Shown: positions 1 through 6,026, counted from the stretch's first letter. The stretch is 6,031 nt of DNA from Pedobacter schmidteae (GCA_945906015.1 CAMDQV010000128.1:1-6031), one strand, 5' to 3'. Notes: generated by a model not told the origin, from the letters alone. Numbers and translations are program-made.

Positions 1-822
1 GATATTGAGCAAAAGTTTTTTGATGTGGGCAGTAAAACTCTTGCAGATCTTGCTCAAGCCAGGTCGCAAGTTGCTATTGCAGAACTAAATGTTACGAATG
101 CTCAGAATCAGGTTGACCTATCATTTCTTAATCTTGCCCAGCTATTGGAGCTTGACCCATCTTCGGCATTTGAAGTTGAGAAACCAAAGATTGAAGATAT
201 GTCAAAGGTTAATTCTGCCTATACTGCTATTGACGTATTTAAATTAGCTTCTTCCAGTTTTCCCGATATACGTTTAGCTGAATTGAGAAAGCAGACATCA
301 GAAAAGGGTATAGAAATTGCAAAAGGAAATTACTTTCCTTCCTTGAATCTGCAGAGTGGTTTTGGTACCAGGTATTCAAATGGTTCATTTGGAAACAACT
401 CCTTTGGTACACAAGTAAAAGATAACTTTAATCAGTTTATTGGTTTTGGATTAAGTATCCCTATTTTCAACGGTTTGGCAGTTCGTTCTTCAGTCAGAAG
501 AGCCAAGATAAATTTCCAGAATTCAGTGATCAATGAGCAGCTTGCAAAAAACAATCTTAATAAGGTAATTAACCAGGCAGTTTACGATTTAAGAGCTGCA
601 GAAAAGCGTTATTATTCTACAGAAACAGCTTTTCAATCTTCAAAAGAGGCTTTTAATGTAATTGAGCAACGTTATGCTGTAGGATTGGTAAATTCTTTGG
701 ATTATAATCAGGCTCAAACAAACCTAAACAAAGCGCAATTTGATCAAATACAGGCACAATATGATTTTATATTCAGAAGTAAAGTAATTGATTTTTATCT
801 GGGTAACCCTATAACCTTTTAA
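1..822 (+). CDS. TolC-family outer membrane efflux protein, C-terminal part (5' end outside window)
   Basis: The reading frame is open from base 1 and ends at TAA 820-822, giving the last 273 residues of a protein that in this family is usually about 430-490 residues, so the signal peptide and first half are missing. A GTG at 25 is only an internal valine codon. TolC-family (OEP) proteins form trimeric outer-membrane barrels with a long periplasmic helical tunnel and act as the exit duct of tripartite pumps. Visible here are long Ala/Gln/Asn-rich helices (about residues 10-50 and 175-265), a beta-strand stretch around residues 111-165 ending in the family-typical 'SIPIFNG', and the closing segment 'RYAVGLVNSLDYNQAQ' followed by a helix and 'DFYLGNPI', which is characteristic of Bacteroidota TolC-like proteins. 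The adaptor gene follows after 30 bp on the same strand, indicating one operon. The substrate cannot be inferred. Confidence 0.93.
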   Translation, partial: DIEQKFFDVGSKTLADLAQARSQVAIAELNVTNAQNQVDLSFLNLAQLLELDPSSAFEVEKPKIEDMSKVNSAYTAIDVFKLASSSFPDIRLAELRKQTSEKGIEIAKGNYFPSLNLQSGFGTRYSNGSFGNNSFGTQVKDNFNQFIGFGLSIPIFNGLAVRSSVRRAKINFQNSVINEQLAKNNLNKVINQAVYDLRAAEKRYYSTETAFQSSKEAFNVIEQRYAVGLVNSLDYNQAQTNLNKAQFDQIQAQYDFIFRSKVIDFYLGNPITF

Positions 823-852
823 TTAAAACCCCTTTTTCCTTATAATTTAAAC

Positions 853-2217
853 ATGGCAAAGAAAAATAATACATTAAAATATGTGCTCATTGGAGCAGGA
901 ATACTTGTAGTTGTAGCAGTCGCGGGGAATAAACTCGGCTGGTTTGGTAAAAGTGAGGTAACTCAGGTAGCTGTTGAAAAAGTGACAAAGCGTACAATCA
1001 TAGAAACGGTTTCGGCAAGTGGTAAGGTTCAACCTGAAATAGAAGTGAAACTAAGTGCTGAAGTATCTGGAGAGGTTGTTGAATTACTTGTGAAAGAGGG
1101 TGATGTGGTTAAGAAAGGGCAGTTATTATGTAAGGTTCGCCCGGATGTTCTGCAGTCAGGTTTTGATCGTGCAGTGGCTTCATTAAATAGCCAGAAGGCA
1201 TCTCTGGCAAGCACGCAGCAGCAGTTAAAGCAGGTAGAGGCTAATTTTGCGAATACCACTGCCAAGTACAAACGTAATCAGGAACTTTTTGCTAAAAAAG
1301 TGATCTCTGCAGCTGAATTTGATGCAGTTAAAGCCGAGTATGAAGGTTCAAAAGCAAGCCTTGAATCAACACGTCAGAATGTGGTAGCTTCAAGATTTGG
1401 TGTAGAGCAGTCTAATGCTGTAGTAAAAGAAGCAGGTGCAAATTTAGCAAAGACTACCATCAATGCTCCTGTTGACGGAGTTATATCCAAATTATCTATT
1501 GAATTGGGAGATCGTATCCTTGGTACTTCCCAAATGGCGGGTACGGAGATTATGAGAATTTCAAACCTGAGCTCAATGGAAGTGAGTGTAGATGTGAATG
1601 AAAGTGATATAAACCGTGTATCAGTTGGTGATTTAGCTGATATTGAGGTAGATGCTTTTCAGAATCAGAAATTTAAAGGAGAAGTTACAGAGATCGCAAG
1701 TTCTTCAAGTGTTGTTGGAACATCAACAGATCAGGTTACCAATTTTACAGTAAAGGTTCGAATTTTACCAGAATCTTATGCTAAACTTGTACGTTCTGAT
1801 GCTGCAAATCCTTCGCCATTCCGTCCGGGATTGTCTGCTACAGTAGATATTCAAACGGAACAATTTTCTGGAATTGCCGTCCCTATCCAGTCTGTAACTA
1901 CCCGTGAAAAGAAAAAAGAAGAGAATCAAGCTGAAAAGGGAGCTAAACCAGCTACAGCCAAGGATGAAAAGGAAAAAGTAAAAGATACCGAACCTGTAAA
2001 AGAATATGTATTTGTATACAATGCAGGTAAGGTTAAACAGGTTTTAGTGACCACAGGAATTCAGGATGACACCTATATTTTGATAAAATCAGGATTAAAA
2101 GGTGGAGAAGAAGTGATTTCTCTTCCATTTACAGCAATTTCCAAAACCTTAAAGGATAGTGCCATGGTTGAAAAAGTAGATAAGGAAAAACTTTTTGCTG
2201 GCGAAAAGAAAAACTAA
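853..2217 (+). CDS. Periplasmic adaptor (membrane fusion) protein of a tripartite efflux pump, MacA/HlyD type
   Basis: This 454-residue protein should bridge an inner-membrane pump to the TolC-like channel encoded just upstream. Residues 1-9 are Lys-rich and 10-25 form one transmembrane helix, so it is anchored by an N-terminal segment, not a lipobox. The first lipoyl half-motif lies at about 57-98 ('VKEGDVVKKGQLL'), the alpha-helical hairpin at about 100-196, and the second lipoyl half at about 200-224 ('INAPVDGVIS'). Beta-barrel and membrane-proximal domains follow to the end. The hairpin tip carries an intact RxxxLxxxxxxSxxxxD pattern (R141, L145, S152, D157), the known TolC-tip contact motif of MacA/AcrA-type adaptors. 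Residues 351-383 are a Lys/Glu-rich, probably disordered insert in the membrane-proximal domain. ATG 853 is chosen because the anchor begins right after it; no Shine-Dalgarno is evident, as is usual in Bacteroidota. With such an anchor and motif a MacB-type ABC partner is likeliest, but an RND pump is possible. No pump gene follows; a terminator does. Confidence 0.92.
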   Translation: MAKKNNTLKYVLIGAGILVVVAVAGNKLGWFGKSEVTQVAVEKVTKRTIIETVSASGKVQPEIEVKLSAEVSGEVVELLVKEGDVVKKGQLLCKVRPDVLQSGFDRAVASLNSQKASLASTQQQLKQVEANFANTTAKYKRNQELFAKKVISAAEFDAVKAEYEGSKASLESTRQNVVASRFGVEQSNAVVKEAGANLAKTTINAPVDGVISKLSIELGDRILGTSQMAGTEIMRISNLSSMEVSVDVNESDINRVSVGDLADIEVDAFQNQKFKGEVTEIASSSSVVGTSTDQVTNFTVKVRILPESYAKLVRSDAANPSPFRPGLSATVDIQTEQFSGIAVPIQSVTTREKKKEENQAEKGAKPATAKDEKEKVKDTEPVKEYVFVYNAGKVKQVLVTTGIQDDTYILIKSGLKGGEEVISLPFTAISKTLKDSAMVEKVDKEKLFAGEKKN

Positions 2218-2240
2218 TTTCTAAGAAATTCCTAACTTGT

Positions 2241-2276
2241 CCCGTCTACAACATTATTGTGGACGGGATTTTTATT
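2241..2276 (+). terminator. Rho-independent terminator after the efflux operon, abutting the gpsA start
   Basis: An 11-bp stem (CCCGTCTACAA, 2241-2251, pairing with TTGTGGACGGG, 2257-2267, one G-T wobble) encloses a 5-nt loop (CATTA) and is followed by ATTTTTATT (2268-2276). This has all parts of an intrinsic terminator for rightward transcription and lies 23 bp after the adaptor stop codon. Unusually, the T-tract runs directly into the gpsA ATG, so the same element forms the immediate 5' leader of gpsA for any read-through transcript. Confidence 0.85.
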
Positions 2277-3284
2277 ATGTCGCATACTCAAAATAAGATA
2301 GCAGTTGTTGGAGGTGGTAGCTGGGCTACAGCTATTGTAAAGATATTGTCTGATAATCTTATTGATAAGGAAATTTACTGGTGGATGCGTAATGATAATG
2401 CAATAGAACATATTTGCAGGTACAACCATAATCCGAATTACTTGAGTTCTGTCCAGATCAAGGTGCCGGATGAGAACATTAGCTCTGATCTGAAATCGAT
2501 TATTGCAGTATCTGACTTAATCCTTCTCAATGTTCCTGCCGCTTTTCTGAAAGAAGCGCTGAAAGATATTAGTTCGGATGATCTGAAAGGCAAAAAGATA
2601 ATATCGGCCATTAAAGGAATAGTTCCTGATGAAAATATGATCATCGGTGAATTCATGAATCAGCATTACCATATCCCTTTTAGTGATATTATTGTGATCA
2701 GTGGCCCATGCCATGCTGAAGAAGTTGCCCTTGAAAAATTATCATACCTGACTATTGCTTCGCAGGATAGTACCTTAGCTGCTCATTTTGCTTCAATGCT
2801 AAATACACGATACATTAAAACCAATGTTTCGGATGATATTTACGGTACTGAGTACGCAGCGGTCTTAAAAAATATTTATGCAGTTGCTAGTGGAATCTGC
2901 CGCGGTATTGGATACGGTGATAATTTCCAGTCGGTTCTTATCTCTAATGCTATCCGTGAGATTGAAAGTTTTGTTAATGCTGTTCACCCAATCGACAGGG
3001 ATATTAAAGAGTCAGCTTATCTTGGCGATTTAATGGTAACTGCTTACTCACAGTTTAGCCGTAATCGTACTTTTGGGAATATGATAGGGAAGGGCTATAC
3101 AGTTACTTCAGCCCAGCTTGAGATGAACATGATCGCTGAAGGTTATTACGCAGTTTATTGTCTGCATCAGATCAACAAAACATATAAAGTAAATATGCCT
3201 ATTTGTAGGACAGTTTATGCAATCCTTTATGAAAGGCATTCACCCCAGCTTGAGATGAAATTATTGTCAGAGCAGCTGACGTGA
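2277..3284 (+). CDS. gpsA: Glycerol-3-phosphate dehydrogenase [NAD(P)+]
   Basis: This 335-residue cytoplasmic enzyme reduces dihydroxyacetone phosphate to sn-glycerol 3-phosphate with NAD(P)H, supplying the backbone of phospholipids. The N-terminal Rossmann fold shows 'VVGGGSWATA' (10-19), the family's GxGxWGTA loop with Ala in place of the second Gly. Further family marks are the substrate loop N52-xx-Y55-L56, 'AIKG' (111-114, K113), 'SGPCHAEE' (142-149), 'LKNIYAVASG' (197-206) with catalytic K198, 'GYGDN' (212-216), G250-D251, and 'SRNRTFG' (261-267) with phosphate-binding R262 and N263. Length and motif order are normal, so the enzyme looks intact. The 'NFQSVLISNA' wording, instead of the proteobacterial NAxxALxTRG, fits the Bacteroidota form as I know it. 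ATG 2277 is preferred over an in-frame GTG at 2259, because the GTG lies inside the terminator stem and its codons add only residues without a family counterpart. No convincing promoter was found in the 59-bp gap, so expression needs read-through or a promoter inside the adaptor gene. Confidence 0.95.
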   Translation: MSHTQNKIAVVGGGSWATAIVKILSDNLIDKEIYWWMRNDNAIEHICRYNHNPNYLSSVQIKVPDENISSDLKSIIAVSDLILLNVPAAFLKEALKDISSDDLKGKKIISAIKGIVPDENMIIGEFMNQHYHIPFSDIIVISGPCHAEEVALEKLSYLTIASQDSTLAAHFASMLNTRYIKTNVSDDIYGTEYAAVLKNIYAVASGICRGIGYGDNFQSVLISNAIREIESFVNAVHPIDRDIKESAYLGDLMVTAYSQFSRNRTFGNMIGKGYTVTSAQLEMNMIAEGYYAVYCLHQINKTYKVNMPICRTVYAILYERHSPQLEMKLLSEQLT

Positions 3285-3287
3285 GTA

Positions 3288-3342
3288 TTAGTTGGTTAGT
3301 TAGTTGGTTAGTAATTAGTTGGTTAGTAATTAGTTGGTTAGG
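3288..3342 (+). repeat. Tandem array of four TTAGTTGGTTAGTAA units
   Basis: Four head-to-tail copies, 13, 14, 15 and 13 nt long (3288-3300, 3301-3314, 3315-3329, 3330-3342), start 3 nt after the gpsA stop codon. The differences are losses of one or two bases at the unit ends, as expected from slippage. Each unit itself contains two TTAGT words separated by 7 or 8 nt, so it echoes the heptamer spacing of the larger repeat that follows. It lies in the gpsA 3' untranslated region; no function is evident. Confidence 0.9.
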
Positions 3343-3367
3343 CTTACGACATCTGAATATTAATGTA

Positions 3368-3816
3368 AGTTGTCAGTCATCAGACACCAGTTGTCTCAAA
3401 AGCTAAAAGCCAAAAGCAGAAAGTCAAAAGCAGAAAGCAAATCGTGCAATCTCACATCTCATACTTCATACTTCATACTTCATACCTCATACTTCATACC
3501 TCATACTTCATACCTCTCAAAAGCTAAAAGCAGAAAGTCAAAAGCCGAAAGCTAAAAGCAAATCGTGTAATCTCAGACATCAGATCTCAGACATCAGATC
3601 TCATACTTCAGACCTCTAAAAAGCCAAAAGCTAAAAGCAGAAAGCAAATCGTGCAATCTCATATTTCAGACCTCAGTCCTCTCAAAAACTAAAAGCTAAA
3701 AGCAGAAAGTTGTAAGTTTTAAGTTGTAAGTAATAAGTTAAAAGCAAATCGTGCAATCTCATATTTCATGATTCAGACCTCATACCTCAGATAACAGACA
3801 ACTGATAACAGACAAC
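3368..3816 (+). repeat. Heptamer-phased composite repeat: 63 degenerate 7-mers in five blocks
   Basis: The whole 449 bp divides into 7-nt words with no leftover except one 2-nt spacer (TC, TC, TA, TC) between blocks. The blocks are 3368-3395 (4 words), 3398-3516 (17), 3519-3616 (14), 3619-3681 (9) and 3684-3816 (19). Blocks 2 to 5 share one order: A-rich words (AAAAGCT, AAAAGCC, AAAAGCA, GAAAGCA), an almost invariant 14-nt core AATCGTGCAATCTC (3440-3453, 3561-3574 with one C-to-T change, 3647-3660, 3747-3760), then pyrimidine-leaning words (ATACTTC, ATACCTC, AGACATC, AGATCTC, AGACCTC). Block 5 also has inserted GTAAGTT-like words (3712-3739) and ends with AGATAAC/AGACAAC words. Word number differs between blocks while the core is kept. 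There is no credible gene, transposase, CRISPR-type spacer structure or long inverted repeat in it. It fills the gap between two convergent genes. Confidence 0.92.
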
Positions 3817-3830
3817 CCAATTATTGGATC

Positions 3831-3871
3831 CTGGTTAAAAAAAAGAAGCAAAAACTCAGGTTTTAACCCAG
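3831..3871. terminator. Imperfect inverted repeat between convergent genes, weak terminator candidate
   Basis: CTGGTTAAAA (3831-3840) can pair with TTTTAACCCAG (3861-3871) with one bulged base and a 20-nt A-rich loop. Read leftward, as a helicase transcript would be, the loop region contains a T-run of 8 and a small AAAAC/GTTTT hairpin. Neither strand has the compact GC stem plus adjacent U-tract of a convincing intrinsic terminator, so this is only the best candidate for ending helicase transcription about 33 bp past its stop codon. A CCAAT-T-ATTGG palindrome lies next to it at 3817-3827. Confidence 0.3.
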
Positions 3872-3872
3872 T

Positions 3873-3900
3873 CTTTACTCCTTATACTTTACTCTTTATA
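3873..3900. repeat. Two 14-bp tandem copies made of heptamer pairs, beside the helicase stop
   Basis: CTTTACTCCTTATA (3873-3886) is followed at once by CTTTACTCTTTATA (3887-3900), differing at one position. Each copy is two 7-nt words, so the 7-nt period of the large repeat reappears here after a gap of unrelated sequence. The array ends 3 bp before the helicase stop codon (TTA at 3904-3906 on this strand), so it is the very start of the helicase 3' untranslated region. Confidence 0.8.
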
Positions 3901-3903
3901 CTT

Positions 3904-5793
3904 TTAGATGCGTCTGCGTCTTTCTCCGCTTCCGCCTTCACGACGTCCGCCAGCGCTATTGCCGCCGCCACGATCTTCACGGCGTTTGCCTGAGAAGTCG
4001 CGGAAACCACCACCACCGCTACCACCACCTTCACGACGTCCACCACCGCTTCCACCACGGTAACCACCTCCACCTCCACCGCCACGGTAACCTCCACCTC
4101 CACCACTTCCGCGGTATGAACCACCACGTTCGCTGCTTCCGCCTTCACGGTCGCCGGCCAGTTCTATCCGTACATCTCTGCCTTGAAAATCAACGGATTT
4201 AAATCCCTCAATAACCTGATTTACTGCAGATTCTTCAACTTCAAAGAAAGTGAATACACCTTTTAAATCTATTTTACCAACGCTTTTTCCGCTGATCTTA
4301 GTATTGTTGCAAATAAAGCCCAACATATCTCCACGAGTGAAATCATCAACTGATCCCAGATTCATAAATAAACGGGTGTATCCCGGACTTGTACTTGACT
4401 TGAATGAACGATCGCCGCGTTCTGAACGATCACCTCTTTCTGTACGCTCATAGCCACGATCATCACTAGAAACGTTCAGATCAGGTGCTTTAGAATAATA
4501 TTCTAGGAATCGGTTGAATTCAAGAGAAGCAAATCGTTTGATGATGGCTTCTTTATCCAGATCTTTAAATTCATCCATTATACGTGGAATGTATTGTTCG
4601 ATCTGTTCCTCATTCACTTCAACATTATGAACCTTGTGGATCATTGCAAATAATTGCTTTTCGCAAACATCAAATCCAGTTGGAATTTCAGCTTTTGTAA
4701 ACTGCTTTCCAATGGAACGTTCGATGTGACGAATCTTACCAAGTTCTTTTGAGTTGATGATCGCGATAGAAATACCGGTTTTCCCCGCACGTCCAGTACG
4801 GCCGCTTCGGTGAGTATAATTTTCAATCTCATCGGGTAATGAATAGTTGATAACGTGTGTTACGTCATTCACGTCAATACCCCTTGCTGCAACATCAGTT
4901 GCAATTAATAATTGAAGACTACGCTCGCGATAGCGCTTCATAACTTTATCACGTTGTTGTTGTGATAAGTCGCCATGCAATGCATCCGCATTGTAGCCAT
5001 CTTTCATCAATGACTCAGCAATTTCTTGAGTTTCAATTTTGGTACGGCAAAATACTATCCCGAAAATTTCAGGATTGAAATCTACGATTCGCTTAAATGC
5101 GGAGTATTTATCACGCGCTTTTACGATATAATATTCATGTTCGATATTGACATTTCCGGTATTTTTAGTACCCATGGTCAGCTCGAATGGATCTGTCATG
5201 TATTTCTTTGCAATTCTGCGAACTTCATTTGGCATGGTTGCCGAGAATAACCAGGTTTTTTTGTCATTAGGAGTAGTTGACAAAATACTGTCAATATCTT
5301 CCTGAAAACCCATGTTAAGCATCTCATCTGCCTCGTCAAGTACTACAAATTGAACCTGACTGAAATTAATTGCTTTCCGATTAATGATATCAAGCATACG
5401 GCCTGGAGTGGCCACAACAATCTGTACACCACGCTTGATTTGGCGTAACTGATCTGAAATGTTAGCACCGCCATAAACAGCAACGACTTGAACGTCTTTC
5501 ATGTTTTTGGCGTAGTTTTTTATATCGCTGGTGATCTGCAAACAAAGTTCACGAGTGGGACAAAGAATTAGCGCTTGTGGATAATTTTCTTCAAAATCCA
5601 ATAATTCTAATAGGGGGAGGCCGAAGGCTGCCGTTTTACCGGTTCCTGTTTGAGCTAATCCGACAAAATCGTTGCTGCCTGAAAGTAATACCGGGATAGA
5701 TTGTTCCTGGATTGGTGTGGGATTTTCGAATCCCAGTTCAGTAATGGCATTAACAATATCATGACGGATACCCAAGGTACTAAATGGGTTCAT
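3904..5793 (-). CDS. DEAD-box ATP-dependent RNA helicase with DbpA-type RNA-binding domain and RGG tail
   Basis: This 629-residue protein is an ATP-driven RNA remodeller of the DeaD/CsdA/DbpA class, expected to act in ribosome assembly, RNA decay or cold adaptation. All core motifs are present: Q motif with Q29, Walker A 'AQTGTGKT' (47-54), Ia 'PTREL' (79-83), GG (108-109), 'TPGR' (129-132), DEAD (153-156), SAT (184-186), 'VFCRTK' (247-252), 'ATDVAARGID' (298-307) and 'HRSGRTGR' (328-335). A helical linker (about 375-435) and a charged 'ERGDRS' repeat stretch (450-463) lead to a DbpA-like RNA-binding fold at about 472-547 ('TRLFMNLG' to 'GRDVRIELAG'). Residues 549-629 are a Gly/Arg/Ser-rich tail ending in five Arg and Ile, a flexible RNA-binding extension. 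ATG at 5793-5791 fits the family start ('F..LGI...I..AI..LGF..PTPIQ'). It is a single-gene unit, with its own promoter 42 bp upstream and a convergent gpsA downstream. The DbpA-like domain alone does not prove 23S rRNA hairpin-92 specificity. Confidence 0.96.
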   Translation of the reverse strand: MNPFSTLGIRHDIVNAITELGFENPTPIQEQSIPVLLSGSNDFVGLAQTGTGKTAAFGLPLLELLDFEENYPQALILCPTRELCLQITSDIKNYAKNMKDVQVVAVYGGANISDQLRQIKRGVQIVVATPGRMLDIINRKAINFSQVQFVVLDEADEMLNMGFQEDIDSILSTTPNDKKTWLFSATMPNEVRRIAKKYMTDPFELTMGTKNTGNVNIEHEYYIVKARDKYSAFKRIVDFNPEIFGIVFCRTKIETQEIAESLMKDGYNADALHGDLSQQQRDKVMKRYRERSLQLLIATDVAARGIDVNDVTHVINYSLPDEIENYTHRSGRTGRAGKTGISIAIINSKELGKIRHIERSIGKQFTKAEIPTGFDVCEKQLFAMIHKVHNVEVNEEQIEQYIPRIMDEFKDLDKEAIIKRFASLEFNRFLEYYSKAPDLNVSSDDRGYERTERGDRSERGDRSFKSSTSPGYTRLFMNLGSVDDFTRGDMLGFICNNTKISGKSVGKIDLKGVFTFFEVEESAVNQVIEGFKSVDFQGRDVRIELAGDREGGSSERGGSYRGSGGGGGYRGGGGGGGYRGGSGGGRREGGGSGGGGFRDFSGKRREDRGGGNSAGGRREGGSGERRRRI

Positions 5794-5835
5794 GATAATT
5801 TATAAATGCTCACAGCCTTATTGCTGAAAGCGCCG

Positions 5836-5843
5836 CAAAGGTA
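5836..5843 (-). promoter_or_regulatory. Bacteroidota-type -7 promoter box for the helicase gene
   Basis: Read on the minus strand the bases are TACCTTTG, an exact match to the Bacteroidota sigma-A -7 consensus TAnnTTTG. It is followed by CGGCGC and lies 42 bp before the helicase ATG, predicting a start of transcription near 5830 and a leader of about 37 nt. The upstream -33 element (TTG or TTTG about 19-22 bp further) is not recognisable, so the call rests on one box and its position. The leader contains only a small CAGC/GCTG hairpin and no clear Shine-Dalgarno sequence. Confidence 0.65.
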
Positions 5844-5969
5844 AGGTTTTAATTTGGCATTTTATTATAAAGCTATAATGATGGGGTTTTATGATTGGAA
5901 TTATTGGATATAACGCTTTGCCATTATTTAAGAGTTGATTTCATATTAAATACAAACTAGTATGTCTTA

Positions 5970-5992
5970 TGCTTGGTGGTACCCACCAAGCA
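5970..5992. repeat. Perfect 10-bp hairpin near the right edge, REP-like candidate
   Basis: TGCTTGGTGG (5970-5979) and CCACCAAGCA (5983-5992) are exact reverse complements around a TAC loop. The stem is much more GC-rich than its AT-rich surroundings and has no T-tract on either side, which argues against an intrinsic terminator. Compact hairpins of this kind occur as REP elements or at ends of IS200/IS605-like and RAYT-associated elements; that assignment is inference, and no transposase is visible in the window. Confidence 0.6.
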
Positions 5993-6015
5993 CGTATAAT
6001 TTCATTCCGCTCATA

Positions 6016-6026
6016 GCCCCTGGGGC
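6016..6026. repeat. Short GC palindrome GCCCC-T-GGGGC
   Basis: A 5-bp perfect inverted repeat with a single central T lies 23 bp beyond the 10-bp hairpin and 5 bp from the window end. In otherwise AT-rich intergenic DNA two GC-rich palindromes this close together suggest one structured element continuing out of the window, but the truncation prevents identification. Confidence 0.4.

Noticed and set aside
2168..2197. Candidate gpsA promoter inside the adaptor gene: TTG at 2168-2170 and ACTTTTTG at 2190-2197, 19 bp apart.
   Set aside because: The spacing fits, but the -7 box lacks the TA of TAnnTTTG and it lies upstream of the terminator, so it would not by itself solve gpsA expression.
2259..2276. 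Upstream GTG start for gpsA at 2259.
   Set aside because: It lies within the terminator stem and adds six residues before the normal GpsA N-terminus; ATG 2277 places the Rossmann glycine loop at the usual position.
3370..3555. Rightward open frame of 61 codons inside the heptamer repeat, with Lys/Ser-rich and His-Thr-Ser-Tyr-rich 7-residue repeats.
   Set aside because: Three heptamers equal seven codons, so any stop-free frame through the repeat gives a periodic peptide. It starts with TTG in the repeat, has no leader, and the 2-nt block junctions would change frame between cassettes.
3398..3816. Possible CRISPR array, because a conserved core recurs at intervals of about 100 bp.
   Set aside because: The intervals are 121, 86 and 100 bp, the sequence between cores is itself repetitive and not unique, and the 14-nt core is too short and non-palindromic. 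No cas genes are present.
3882..4148. Leftward Val/Ala-rich 88-codon frame overlapping the helicase 3' end.
   Set aside because: It is the out-of-frame reading of the Gly/Arg-rich tail codons (GGN/CGN read as GTN/GCN-like words); the helicase frame is certain from its motifs.
4250..4453. Rightward 67-codon frame opposite the helicase RNA-binding domain, and similar frames at 5026-5250 (+), 1029-1271 (-) and 2438-2656 (-).
   Set aside because: All are antisense or out-of-frame shadows of well-supported genes, without family resemblance or start signals.
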